Of a DNA stretch of 64,000 bases, positions 16,701 to 25,780 are shown one piece after another. The notes beneath the pieces were generated by a model. That model was not told the origin of the DNA, made no database searches, and worked only from the letters and a program-made list of their open reading frames with translations. Source of the stretch: Lentisphaeraceae bacterium. Lineage in GTDB: Bacteria > Verrucomicrobiota > Lentisphaeria > Lentisphaerales > Lentisphaeraceae. The position numbers and the translations under genes are program-made. Numbering within the stretch: the stretch's first letter is position 1; every line of letters begins with the position of its first letter. The stretch is from assembly GCA_021232515.1 (NCBI GenBank), contig JAJPOQ010000034.1, positions 1 through 64,000 on the forward strand. The letters run 5' to 3'.

Positions 16701-17465
16701 GGTCAGGCTCTTCCAGCAGGTAGTATTTCCTCTATGGAAGGAAAAAGTCGACAGATAGACTCTCTAGAGCAACCTTATGTTTCATTTGGAGGTAAAGCTG
16801 CAGAGAAGCCAGAGACTTATCGCCGCCGAGTTTCAGAAAGATTGCGCCATAAAGGTCATGCCTTAACTCTTTGGGACTACGAACACCTAGCTCTTGAGTT
16901 TTTCCCTGAACTTTGCAAAGCTAAGTGCTTAAATCATACGAATGGTGATTTGGCGATAGTCAACGGCAGTACTTGTTTAGTTGTTGTTCCAGATACGAGG
17001 AACCCCAATGCATTTGACCTTTACAGACCAGCAGTAAACCAAAGTACTTTACAAAGAGTTGAAGATTTCTTTAAGAGTCGAACAAGTCCTTTTGTTAACT
17101 TCAGTGCAATAAATCCAGTTTATGAGTCAATACAGCTTAAAGTAAGTGTGGTATTACGAGAAGGTCACGATCAAGGCTATTCAGTTAAAATGCTAAATAA
17201 AGACTTATCTCAATTCATCAGTCCATGGGCTGTGAATAAAGGGCTTCCAGTTATTGGTGGTGAACTTCATAGATCCACAGTCATTAAGTTCATCGAAGAT
17301 AGAGACTATATAGATTTCATAAATATTGAAAATATTAGCATGATACACACAACGAATGAAGGCAGTTCTGAGCACTCTGAGTTAGTAAAAGCTTCAACGC
17401 CAGCCTCGATTCTTTATTCGGTTTCAGAACACATCATTCAAGTTGAAACAGGAGAAAACCGCTAA
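13746..17465 (+). CDS. eCIS large baseplate J-like protein (Afp11-like)
   Basis: A 1239-residue baseplate protein. The N-terminal ~1000 residues are mostly unassigned and appear to mix helical and beta-rich parts. The C-terminal ~220 residues carry the baseplate-J/gp6-like signature (YRRRVSERLRHKGHALTLWD, EHLALEFFPELCKAKCLNH, PVYESIQLKVSVVLREG). In T4 and PVC such proteins form the wedge that senses target contact and triggers sheath contraction. It overlaps both neighbours (ATGA upstream, TAATG downstream). The order gp25, Afp11, Afp12 supports the name. Confidence 0.85.
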   Translation: MNTNALLPTLTRDGTSQEDRTLASLDPEHAKIDDRQIEDLLYYAWQHAAELNFYSQNEVPDGNWQEFLNVEPSIALAVIGKQSAKIRENRFLESFKSLDDIDTEKIEIDHKNPQAWQVNLQSLFESLAAYLYEIKEWMNLLRDNRDSKLMIKGFAKSHICPHMHEVISLYRGFFDVSEDDFTVQLEKTLTDFSYVSLDDIAPNNIVFSLGSVSEKIYAVKEPILRLYKILTKTRTQIQSKALNEMHVALAKPADKKPHVGLFLSFIELFEASREKLNKLSEKHLNYYYQKILQIEPQKGQEDSLNILIETKEKLREMIPEGTQFNAGKDDDGNDIFYALMSNFYPSSALVTDIKNLHLETNNDGSQSIHAAQVANSADGQGEELPEDEPHWSTFGDKLQELADVGFAVSSPVLRLAEGQRKITLSLAVDDFLEEGWQLFFQRYAKVETNDGASDWVVDFSKFLSFQFSGENYWLDIEPLSVEIQSRETAVFLVVEFDLLPEHPAIIDYNKEMLAGNYSTPWPIMCCKLVYFDDSFPYDIFKNIKIRTCRIDVEVAGVTNLVVQSNDKVQKALEPFAPFTGFPQLGSTLYIGSQEVFSKKIDSLKVNWLWQNPPESFQEHYQAYTNATDEKAEFKVDCSYLQDGQWTPLANQATLMENKKVHVDYYGDWQIQNPEASFMEFAGLTEDFETLNEYSKYDFKAKRGFLKMQLAAPSFAFGHKLYPKLYAIETRERAVEEAQRISSEQHRESREELEHSTMIGRLYDKIFSKQEADVTTAPAQERISFDAEGNIVERKLKKPYDPIFNSLSLDYSSSAEISIHTETQNDPIDFLHLQPFGFESLELSEESTSQPLLPQFDSEGYLYVGLENIKVPQNISLLFQVLENSENPYVHKASSVTYSYLTDKGWSSLEGYKNIDDQSLGLLQSGILSFEMPENAVDTNPYMPLGKYWLRISQDRGIAAIPRLIGIHTQAAKLKFASTSTSPHLLGQALPAGSISSMEGKSRQIDSLEQPYVSFGGKAAEKPETYRRRVSERLRHKGHALTLWDYEHLALEFFPELCKAKCLNHTNGDLAIVNGSTCLVVVPDTRNPNAFDLYRPAVNQSTLQRVEDFFKSRTSPFVNFSAINPVYESIQLKVSVVLREGHDQGYSVKMLNKDLSQFISPWAVNKGLPVIGGELHRSTVIKFIEDRDYIDFINIENISMIHTTNEGSSEHSELVKASTPASILYSVSEHIIQVETGENR

Positions 17466-19873
17466 TGACACCAACCATGAGTTACTCTGAATTGCTTGAT
17501 TCGGCAAAAGAAAAAATCATCGACCATAGTTCACAAGCATGGACAGATTTCAATACACATGATCCTGGCATAACTATACTTGAGTACCTTTGTTATACTT
17601 TGAGCGAACTCAACCTCATTGCTTCTATGCCTATACAAGACTTATTAGCTAGACCAGGTCAAGATAAAGGCGATGACGATATAGACGACAAAGTTCTATA
17701 TACAGCAGGTCGACCTTTGACAATACTGGGCCTTGAGAAGAATGAAGTAGATACAGATCAGTTTTATGCCGCAGAAGAAATACTCCCAGCAAATGCTCTT
17801 ACAGAGTTAGACTATCGCAAGATTTTGATCGATATACCTGGAGTTAGAAATGCTTGGGTAAAAGCTCTCCCTTCTCAAGATGGCATTTTGGGTTTATTTG
17901 AAGCACATATTGAAAAGGAACACTCTTTTGATGAATCAAAAGATAAAGCCATTTTACATGAGGCATGGTTAAAGCTTCAGAAAGAAAGAAACCTTGGAGA
18001 GGACTTTCTTTATCCAAAAATAGTGGAGGTTGAAGAAGTCGTCATAGAGTTGGAACTAGAAGTTAATCGCGATACTGACTTAGTCCTCTTTGGGGCAGAT
18101 GTAGTCGCGTGTATTGATCAAGAAATATCACCAGACATAATTTTTAGATCGTTAAAAGAAATGCTGGATTCAGGAACTGTTATGGAAGATTGTTTCTTAG
18201 GGCCTCGCCTTAAGAGTGGTTTTCTTAAAGATGATGATGTTCTATCTGCAGAACTAAAAAGCCATATTCATAGTTCAGACTTGATTAATAAGCTTATGGA
18301 TTTTACAGAAATTCAAAAAGTTATATCATTGAATCTCAAAGTAGATAATGATCAAAGTGAAGATAACTATGGCGTAAAAATAACTCATGGGAAATCGGTT
18401 AGGTTTAGAGTCGATCAGTCTTCTATCATCATCAACCAGGATGGTCATATACATAAACTGAACATGTATGATCTAAACAATGAACTTGCAGCCCTCAAAA
18501 ATATAAGGCTTTCTAGAAGTTTTGATGAGTTTGAATTGACACCTCAAGTTCTTCGTGGACGCTATAAGGACTTTGCAAATTATGAAACTATGCAAAATCA
18601 CTTCCCGGAGATCTATGGAATTGGACAGATAGGTCTAGGCTCTTCAGCTACAAATGAAAGAAAAGCCCAAGCAAGGCAATTGAAGTCTTACTTGCTCATC
18701 TTTGAACAATTTATGGCTGACTATGTAGGATCTATAGGAAACCTTAAACAGCTCTTTTCCTTCGATCGTATAAATGCCACATTCTTTGCGAAAAATATAG
18801 AAAACCTGAAAGATAAAAAAGACCTTTTAGTTTCTCCAGATAACTTTCTAAAAAAGCTTCAGTCACTAATTGAAAGTCCTGAAGTATTCAATAAAAGACG
18901 CCAGTCATTTTTAGATCACCTATTAGCTAGGTTTGCCGAAGATTTAAGTCAACTGGATCTTATAAATAAAGATTTGGATCCTATTCATGCAGATAAAAAT
19001 AGTATCACCGACAAGGAACGTATACTAACAAACTATGTTAAAGTGAGTCGTGATCGCGGTAAAGGTTGGAACTATCACAATCGTTTACAGAGTGACGACA
19101 ATGTAAGTGGTCTTGAGTTAAGGCTTCGAAGTCTTTTTGGTATGGACAGAGATGGCGGGCTTTCTGATTTAGATAATCTGTTTGAAAGAACCAGTGAGAT
19201 AAACACTCAAAACGGTATGAAAGAGTATCGTTTTTACTTGCGAGATGGCGAGACTGTTTTGTTATCTGCTCTTCGTCATTTCCATACAAAGGTCGAGATG
19301 CAACGTTCTATGGAAGAGTGCTGTGACTTTGGTATAGCATCTGAAAACTTTGAGAGTTTTCAGATCGAGCATGGTCAAAATAAAGGCAAATATTCTTATC
19401 GTTTATTGGATAACAATGGTTCCCCTATTGCAGAGTCTGGTCAGTTATACGCTTCAGTTGAAGAAAAGAACTTAGCGATAAGAAAGAGTGTTGAGTTTCT
19501 TAAGACAAGGCCAGATGTCGAGCATATTATCCTTGTTGATCATTTGTTGTTAAGATCAAGAACTGCCGAAGATACTAAACCGTTGTCTATAAGTAATGGT
19601 TTATTTGAAAATCCGTACAACTTTCAAGTCTCAGTTATCTTTCCAGGATGGTCAGAACGGTGTAAAAACCCGGTCTTTAGAAAGGCATTGGAAGATGCAG
19701 TTCGCATGTACTGCCCTGCTCATATTTTTCCATATATTTACTTTTTAGATAAAAGCGACATGCAGACTTTCTTAAAGGTTTATAAACAATGGCAAAAAGA
19801 CTTTGTTGAAGATGGACAAAACTTGGTAGCTTCAAGAGAAAAACTTCTTTCATTAATTGAGGTCGCTGGCTAA
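17465..19873 (+). CDS. eCIS second large baseplate protein (Afp12-like)
   Basis: An 802-residue baseplate protein. Near the N-terminus is the motif AWTDFNTHDPGITILEYL (~24-42), the T/H-DPG signature of Afp11/Afp12-type wedge proteins. The rest has mixed structure with no enzymatic motif. It probably pairs with the preceding 1239-residue protein as the gp6/gp7-like wedge. The start overlaps the previous stop (TAATG) and the tape-measure gene follows 5 nt later. Confidence 0.8.
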   Translation: MTPTMSYSELLDSAKEKIIDHSSQAWTDFNTHDPGITILEYLCYTLSELNLIASMPIQDLLARPGQDKGDDDIDDKVLYTAGRPLTILGLEKNEVDTDQFYAAEEILPANALTELDYRKILIDIPGVRNAWVKALPSQDGILGLFEAHIEKEHSFDESKDKAILHEAWLKLQKERNLGEDFLYPKIVEVEEVVIELELEVNRDTDLVLFGADVVACIDQEISPDIIFRSLKEMLDSGTVMEDCFLGPRLKSGFLKDDDVLSAELKSHIHSSDLINKLMDFTEIQKVISLNLKVDNDQSEDNYGVKITHGKSVRFRVDQSSIIINQDGHIHKLNMYDLNNELAALKNIRLSRSFDEFELTPQVLRGRYKDFANYETMQNHFPEIYGIGQIGLGSSATNERKAQARQLKSYLLIFEQFMADYVGSIGNLKQLFSFDRINATFFAKNIENLKDKKDLLVSPDNFLKKLQSLIESPEVFNKRRQSFLDHLLARFAEDLSQLDLINKDLDPIHADKNSITDKERILTNYVKVSRDRGKGWNYHNRLQSDDNVSGLELRLRSLFGMDRDGGLSDLDNLFERTSEINTQNGMKEYRFYLRDGETVLLSALRHFHTKVEMQRSMEECCDFGIASENFESFQIEHGQNKGKYSYRLLDNNGSPIAESGQLYASVEEKNLAIRKSVEFLKTRPDVEHIILVDHLLLRSRTAEDTKPLSISNGLFENPYNFQVSVIFPGWSERCKNPVFRKALEDAVRMYCPAHIFPYIYFLDKSDMQTFLKVYKQWQKDFVEDGQNLVASREKLLSLIEVAG

Positions 19874-19878
19874 AAACT

Positions 19879-22800
19879 ATGGCTCATACCCTTACAAAAC
19901 TTATTCTCGACGTAGAGACTTCTGTTCATAAAGAACAAGAGGCTCTTTGTCGTAGTCTGTATAGGTTTTGTCAGGATGAACTTTCCGTTAAAATTGACCA
20001 TATACTAGAAGATCAACTTCCTCAAAATATAGATATAGACTTTAAAAGCTTTGAACTAGATTTAGGCGCAATGTCCGAAGGAGAGCTTGAAACGACTTTT
20101 CTGGAACGTTTTGAAGTAAAGTTTAGAGAAGAACTAAACAGGCACAACTTTAGTGAAGGCAAGTCTTTTAAAAGAAGTGAAATCATCGATTGTGAGCTTA
20201 AAAGCTATCTTCTTTATGGAATACTAGATAGTAATAAAAAATTAGACTCTGTGAAAGCCGGCTTGAGTAAGAAGCTTTCATTTACAGAGTCGAATTTAAG
20301 CTTAGAACTAAAGGGTGGCCTTTTAAAGAGTCCTGCGGCACTCATTCGATTTATACAATTGTTTTCAGATTCTGAGATTAATAGTTTTCTTAAACAAGAT
20401 GATCTGCCTGATTTGAAGCAAAAAGAGCTACTTTTAGATTTATCATCTTATTTAAGCTTTCTGACAAAGGAATCTCTAAGACTCATGGTATGGCAAAGTT
20501 ATTTCACTTTATATAGAAAGGCTGAGCTATCTAAAGAGTCTCTTCACAAAGTTATAACACTTAGTGTTTTTAATTTAATTAAGCCTGCTGATTTTTGTGA
20601 ATCTATCAACTCGCTTTTGAAGCTTATTGATACTCAAAAGTTATCAAAAGAAGCCTTTGTTTTTGCTTTTAAAAAGACCAAAACGAAAACAACTAAAGCT
20701 GTCTCAGGAAAACTCAAAAAAAGATTGAGAGCGTTAGGCCTTACGGATGAAGTGATGAGGCTATCCGAAAGTTCAGATTCTGAGAATAAATCATTCGTTA
20801 TATCATCAGAACAACAAATCAAAAAAAAGAATGATGAGGAATCCGCAGCAAAGCTTTTAGAAGATAAGATAAGCGCTGCTCGAAACCTTGCCTCACAAGA
20901 TCTACAAGGTACTACACAAGACGTCGCTTCGCGTGGATGTACTGAGCTAGAAGACGATATGCGTAAGGAGCTTGACTTATCTACGCAAGATCCATTTAAT
21001 AGATCTGATAGTTCGTTGTCCACTGACAAAACTACACAGAAGCTCGACTTCTCCTCGCATGACCTATCGCATTTTCAGCCTGAGGAAAGCTTTGAATTAC
21101 ATGATTTCATTGACTTAGAAAACAAGAGTATCAATCGAAAGCATATTGAGTCTAATAATGTGAATCAACCTCTTGTTGAGTTTAGTAAAAACCAAGATCA
21201 ACTAAGAGAAGAAATTGACGTCAATCTTCATGTTGAAAGTTCATTGAATGATCAAGAAATTCACCATTCTAATGGGAACTCTATTTCGGATAACGATGAC
21301 TTACTAGAGCGTATACATAAAGCTCGAGAAGAGTTGTCTAAGGAACTATCAAAAACCCAAGATATGGATTTTGAAGAGTTGGTTTTAAAGCCTGAGTTGG
21401 CATCTCAAAAATTATCTAAAAGAATTGACCAAACAATCTATGATCTCCAAAAAGAATTGATTAATTCTTATCCAGAATTTAAAAATGCCAATAAAAAAAT
21501 GACTTTTACAGATTTAAAAGAGTTGCTTCTGGAGAATGGTTTTGGCGGTGAGTATAAAAATAAAGAGTTAGTGGTAAGTGAATCTACGTATGAAGAATTT
21601 GAGCGCTTTGTTTATGATGAACTAGCTAATGTAAAGCAACTTTTTGATCAAGCAGACTCGTCGACTGAGTTCAGTGCGAAATTAAAGAAAGAATATGAGA
21701 GCGAAACCGATAAGCTGTTTAAGTATGTGAGAAGCTTTTCTGTCATTAATCATGACGAAACTCAGATGATCACAAATAAGTTATTATCTCTCCAACGTCA
21801 CTTACAGAAGTACATAGTTTCAAAATCTAAGATAGGTGATAATGAACAATATGATACACTGCTAGAAAGTATCGACTTAAATCATGATGATATACACTCC
21901 CCTATTCTAGAGATTTTTACCAGTAATAAAGAGCACGAGTTAACTCTTGGGGCTAAAAAGTTCACTAAAGTATTTAATGAATTCTGTGAGTCACTAGAGA
22001 TACATATAAATCAGACTGTTGAAAGTAGTTCAGTTGTGATACCTAAGCTATCTAAGCGTCATAAAAGATTTGAAGAAGCTCTTATGTTAGACAAGTCTTT
22101 TGATGAATCTTGGGAGACTTGGAAAACTGATGTACTAGCTTTATTTATGAAGCTTTCAGTCAACAAGATTGCCGAGACTTTCAAAAAAGAATCCTCTCGA
22201 TTACTGGGGCTTCGACAGTCGACTACAGAAATGCATTATGACTGGTTTGGTGTTAAAACGGACTCAGCACGAAATACCAGTACACCAATTGAAGACCCTC
22301 TAGAGTATAATGGCGAGAAAGAGAGTGTTGAATACTTTGAAGAATCAATCACGCAATTTACCATGCAATTGCTTGGAGAGTTTCAGAACAATTTAGAGAC
22401 TTATGTTGACTTAGATATTCGTAAGTTCTGCAGTGATTTACTCATCTACAGTAAAGAAGTTTTAGAAGACGCCAATAGTCTTGCTTTGAAAGGAAACTTT
22501 GATTCAAGAATTCAGCTAACTCATTTCAAAAAAGAATTACTTACCCTTACAGAAAGCTATGAGAAAGAGCTTTGTTTCTCTCAAGTTATCAAAGAAGAGT
22601 TACATGATTTTGAAAAGTCTTTTATTTCTCGTAACGCTCATATTTATAAAACCTCTATTACTGATCGCTTTAAAAAGAGTCATCAGGAATTAAATCTTAA
22701 TTACGAGTTCAAGGATGCGGCTGTGAACGCTCAACTGGATGAGCTGACTGAGCTTCTTAATCCTGTTAAGAATGGGATGGAAGAGCGACAATCTCCTCGA

Positions 22801-23931
22801 ACAAACCATAAAGGTAGTTTAAGAGATATAGCGATAGGACTACTTCATAAGTTTTTACCTGTAGACCATCAGATATTCAAAGAAATGTCTTCTGGTAATC
22901 AAGAGAGTTTCAATTTCTTAAAGCGCAGTTATTTGAACTTAGAAAAGCACTTCATAGCAGATGTGAAGAGTGTGTTGACAGAAGCTAATCTAGTTTTATT
23001 AAATTCAGAGTCCACTCTTCCGGATAACAGCGAACCCTTAGACGAACTTAAAAAGTGTTTAGAAAAAGCAATTCACACCTTCTATAAATCTATAGAAAGT
23101 GAAAAGATGAAAAGCACTATCTCATTTGAGACTGAAGAATTAACATTAGAAGCAATAAAAAGTTATTTTACTGTATCTGCTAAGCAGATAGCGATACCGG
23201 TAATATCAGATAAAAAGATAAGCGATACCCCTACCTCAAGTTTAGCATCTAGCTACATTGATGTATCGAAAGAATTTGATGAAGATGAAGCACTTAATAT
23301 TCAAGGTATTACGGAACGTGATTCTTCTGAAACTAAGCTCGAGAATTCAAAAAATGAAAAATATAGTACTGATGATCCAGATCTAAAGGCTATACGACCT
23401 TATGCGCCAGTAAGTTTACCTAAAGTAGATATTCGAAATCTTTTAGTGACCAATGCTGGCTTGGTTCTTCTTATGCCTTACTTCGGTCATTTATTTCAAA
23501 ATTTGGATCTCAGAAATAAAGATGAATTTCTTTCGCTAGATGATCAATTTAAAGCAGTACTTCTTACTCATTATGCTGCTACTGGAAAGTCGACTGCAGA
23601 AGAGCATCAATTAAGTTTAAATAAAGTTTTATGTGGCTTGGAGATTACCCAACCCTTACCGACAGAGCAATCATTGTCAGAAGAAGAATGCCGTGAAGTA
23701 GATGAAATGATCAAGGCAGCGCTTTCTCATTGGCCTGCAATGAAAGGCACCAGTGTTGAAGGGTTTCGTCAAAGTTTTTTGCAGCGTGAAGGTTTATTGA
23801 CAGAAAAAGATCAGTGTTGGTTAGTCGAAATAGAGCATCAGACAATAGACATACTTTTGGACTCCATCCCTTGGAGTTTTCGTTTTATGAATTTCTCATG
23901 GTTTCAAAAAGTTGTTGAGGTTAGCTGGTAA
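19879..23931 (+). CDS. Contractile injection system tape-measure protein (CIS_TMP/Afp14-like)
   Basis: A 1350-residue protein whose two ends match the CIS tape-measure family: N-terminal HTLTKLILDVETSVHKEQEA, then IDIDFKSFELDLGAM, and C-terminal LLVTNAGLVLLMPYFGHLF, then WPAMKGTSVEGFRQSFLQ. Between lies ~1000 residues of acidic, Ser/Lys-rich coil and helix with heptad-like stretches. In tailed phages such proteins fix tail length; that part is established knowledge, while a role in cargo loading is inference. The chain is long, so a long particle would be expected if the ruler model holds. It overlaps the AAA+ gene by 1 nt (TAATG). Confidence 0.88.
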   Translation: MAHTLTKLILDVETSVHKEQEALCRSLYRFCQDELSVKIDHILEDQLPQNIDIDFKSFELDLGAMSEGELETTFLERFEVKFREELNRHNFSEGKSFKRSEIIDCELKSYLLYGILDSNKKLDSVKAGLSKKLSFTESNLSLELKGGLLKSPAALIRFIQLFSDSEINSFLKQDDLPDLKQKELLLDLSSYLSFLTKESLRLMVWQSYFTLYRKAELSKESLHKVITLSVFNLIKPADFCESINSLLKLIDTQKLSKEAFVFAFKKTKTKTTKAVSGKLKKRLRALGLTDEVMRLSESSDSENKSFVISSEQQIKKKNDEESAAKLLEDKISAARNLASQDLQGTTQDVASRGCTELEDDMRKELDLSTQDPFNRSDSSLSTDKTTQKLDFSSHDLSHFQPEESFELHDFIDLENKSINRKHIESNNVNQPLVEFSKNQDQLREEIDVNLHVESSLNDQEIHHSNGNSISDNDDLLERIHKAREELSKELSKTQDMDFEELVLKPELASQKLSKRIDQTIYDLQKELINSYPEFKNANKKMTFTDLKELLLENGFGGEYKNKELVVSESTYEEFERFVYDELANVKQLFDQADSSTEFSAKLKKEYESETDKLFKYVRSFSVINHDETQMITNKLLSLQRHLQKYIVSKSKIGDNEQYDTLLESIDLNHDDIHSPILEIFTSNKEHELTLGAKKFTKVFNEFCESLEIHINQTVESSSVVIPKLSKRHKRFEEALMLDKSFDESWETWKTDVLALFMKLSVNKIAETFKKESSRLLGLRQSTTEMHYDWFGVKTDSARNTSTPIEDPLEYNGEKESVEYFEESITQFTMQLLGEFQNNLETYVDLDIRKFCSDLLIYSKEVLEDANSLALKGNFDSRIQLTHFKKELLTLTESYEKELCFSQVIKEELHDFEKSFISRNAHIYKTSITDRFKKSHQELNLNYEFKDAAVNAQLDELTELLNPVKNGMEERQSPRTNHKGSLRDIAIGLLHKFLPVDHQIFKEMSSGNQESFNFLKRSYLNLEKHFIADVKSVLTEANLVLLNSESTLPDNSEPLDELKKCLEKAIHTFYKSIESEKMKSTISFETEELTLEAIKSYFTVSAKQIAIPVISDKKISDTPTSSLASSYIDVSKEFDEDEALNIQGITERDSSETKLENSKNEKYSTDDPDLKAIRPYAPVSLPKVDIRNLLVTNAGLVLLMPYFGHLFQNLDLRNKDEFLSLDDQFKAVLLTHYAATGKSTAEEHQLSLNKVLCGLEITQPLPTEQSLSEEECREVDEMIKAALSHWPAMKGTSVEGFRQSFLQREGLLTEKDQCWLVEIEHQTIDILLDSIPWSFRFMNFSWFQKVVEVSW

Positions 23932-25277
23932 TGAATATTCTAACCTTATCACATAGTTCAGTCCTCCAAGAAGAAATAGACTGGTTGAATAAAGTCCTTC
24001 AAAATCGTATAGAGTGTTACTTTGATCCTCAAATCAAAGAAAATGAGGCAATATTGAATTCACCTCCTGAGTTAGTTTTGGAGACTTCAAAGTACAGTGA
24101 TTTTTGCTTAATGCACGATTTGAGCGCAGCTGAAAGATTAGTCCTAGCCTTAATGATAACACCAAGTCTAAAACCACGTCTACTCGATATATTCTTCACG
24201 AAAAACAAAGACTTTGACCGCGGTTTTACTGAATTCGGAGGCATAACAGGCCGTTACCATAGTGGTTTTTTACCAACGATTGAAACTGCATTATTCATCT
24301 TAGCAGGAGAAGACTTTTTTAAACGTCTTCAATACTCTGAGATCTTTCAAAAGAGTCACATGTTTGCGAGAAAAGGCTTAATCCTAAATATAGACAATAA
24401 AGATGATGAGCCAGATACTTCACTTCCTTTGAAGTTAAGCCAAGAGTATGTAGCGGCATTTATCTATAATCAATCTTATACACCAGAGTTTAGTGGATCT
24501 TTTCCAGCAAAAAAATTAAAAACCAAACTCGATTGGGAAGACCTAGTTCTTTCTTATTCTGTTATGGCTCAATTATCCGAACTACGAGCATGGCTTGAGT
24601 TTGGTAAAGAAACCTTGGAGAGTGAAGAGCTTGGCAAATATATAAAGCCTGGCTACAGGAGTTTATTTTATGGGCCTCCGGGAACAGGTAAGACGCTTAC
24701 CGTTTCTCTTCTGGCTAAGAAGTATAATCGACCTGTATATAGAGTTGACACTTCACAGTTGGTTTCAAAATATATAGGTGAAACAGAGAAAAACTTAGAG
24801 AAGATTTTTCAACGAGCAGAAGATAAAGACTGGATTCTCTTTTTTGATGAAGCTGATTCTTTATTTGGTAACAGAACAGAAGTTAATGATTCAAATGATC
24901 GCTTTGCCAATCAACAGACTTCATACTTACTTCAAAGAATAGAAGACTCTACAAATACAATTATCCTAGCAAGTAATCTAAAAGACAATATCGATGAAGC
25001 TTTTCTTAGAAGGTTTCAGTCAGTTGTCTACTTTCCTCTGCCCTCGCCTAAAGAAAGATTGCAACTATGGCTGCAAAGCTTCAAGAATTGTTGCTTATCC
25101 TCAGATGTAGATTTGGAAGATGTCGCGAATAAATATGAGATAGCTGGTGGTGCGATAATAAATGTCATCCGCTATGCATATCTCATGGCAAAAAGAAACC
25201 GTTCAAAAGAGATAAAATCAAAAGACATAGATGCCGGCGTGCGTCGAGAACTAACCAAAGAAGGTAAAAGTATATGA
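23931..25277 (+). CDS. eCIS AAA+ ATPase (Afp15-like)
   Basis: A 448-residue AAA+ ATPase. A ~190-residue N-terminal domain precedes the ATPase core, which has Walker A GPPGTGKT (248-255), pore-loop region SQLVSKYIGETEKN, Walker B LFFDEADSLFG (~302-312) and a second-region arginine-finger stretch (NIDEAFLRRFQSVVYFPLPS). Every Afp/PVC-type locus encodes one. It is not part of the finished particle and is thought to help assembly or cargo loading. Its presence separates this locus from phage-tail bacteriocins. It overlaps the DUF4157 gene by 4 nt (ATGA). Confidence 0.92.
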   Translation: MNILTLSHSSVLQEEIDWLNKVLQNRIECYFDPQIKENEAILNSPPELVLETSKYSDFCLMHDLSAAERLVLALMITPSLKPRLLDIFFTKNKDFDRGFTEFGGITGRYHSGFLPTIETALFILAGEDFFKRLQYSEIFQKSHMFARKGLILNIDNKDDEPDTSLPLKLSQEYVAAFIYNQSYTPEFSGSFPAKKLKTKLDWEDLVLSYSVMAQLSELRAWLEFGKETLESEELGKYIKPGYRSLFYGPPGTGKTLTVSLLAKKYNRPVYRVDTSQLVSKYIGETEKNLEKIFQRAEDKDWILFFDEADSLFGNRTEVNDSNDRFANQQTSYLLQRIEDSTNTIILASNLKDNIDEAFLRRFQSVVYFPLPSPKERLQLWLQSFKNCCLSSDVDLEDVANKYEIAGGAIINVIRYAYLMAKRNRSKEIKSKDIDAGVRRELTKEGKSI

Positions 25278-25780
25278 GAACTCAAAAGTCTAGCAGTCAT
25301 ACACCTAGCCAATCAGTGGCGACCCAATTGGCTGGCAAAAATGGCAAAAGCCTGCAGAAAAAGTCTTTGGTTTCAAAAGATACAATTCAGCTCCATGAGG
25401 ATGAAGAGTTACTTCAAGGTAAGTTTGACTCTCCTGTTCAGCGAGCAGAAAACAATACAGGCCTTCCTGACAACCTAAAGTCTGGTATGGAAAACCTTTC
25501 TGGTATGTCACTTGATCATGTGAAGGTTCATTACAATTCAGCCAAGCCCGCTGCTGTACAGGCTCATGCATATGCACAAGGTTCAGATATTCATTTAGCA
25601 TCCGGCCAAGAAAAGCATCTCCCTCATGAGCTCGGGCATGTTGTTCAACAAGCTCAAGGACGTGTGAAGCCGACAACAGAAGTTGGCGGAATGGCGGTTA
25701 ATGACAACGAAAGTTTAGAGTCTGAAGCTACTTCGATGGGTGATAAAGCTTTGCAGCAAAAGAGAAATGACTATGTATAA
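25274..25780 (+). CDS. DUF4157 protein, eCIS-associated (HELGH motif)
   Basis: A 168-residue protein. Residues 1-57 are a disordered, Q/S/K-rich leader ending SPVQR (53-57). A DUF4157 domain follows (GLPDNLKSGMENLSGMSLDH, then VKVHYNSAKPAAVQAHAYAQ) with a zincin-like HELGH at ~118-122. Many homologues have HEAWH there, so this copy looks closer to a true HExxH metallopeptidase. No toxin domain follows; the chain stops soon after DUF4157. DUF4157 genes are strongly linked to eCIS loci, and here the gene is coupled to the ATPase upstream and the next cargo gene downstream. Confidence 0.88.
   Translation: MRTQKSSSHTPSQSVATQLAGKNGKSLQKKSLVSKDTIQLHEDEELLQGKFDSPVQRAENNTGLPDNLKSGMENLSGMSLDHVKVHYNSAKPAAVQAHAYAQGSDIHLASGQEKHLPHELGHVVQQAQGRVKPTTEVGGMAVNDNESLESEATSMGDKALQQKRNDYV

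Noticed and set aside
20634-21029. 131-codon minus-strand ORF, Ser-rich
   Set aside because: It is an antisense shadow of the acidic, Ser/Lys-rich region of the tape-measure gene, with no signal peptide or motif.
5790-25277. Prophage or phage-tail bacteriocin
   Set aside because: There are no capsid, portal, terminase, holin or lysin genes, and the AAA+ ATPase, DUF4255, DUF5908 and DUF4157 genes point to eCIS.
25305-25676. 123-codon minus-strand ORF opposite the DUF4157 gene
   Set aside because: It lies wholly opposite a well-supported gene, and its translation resembles no family.
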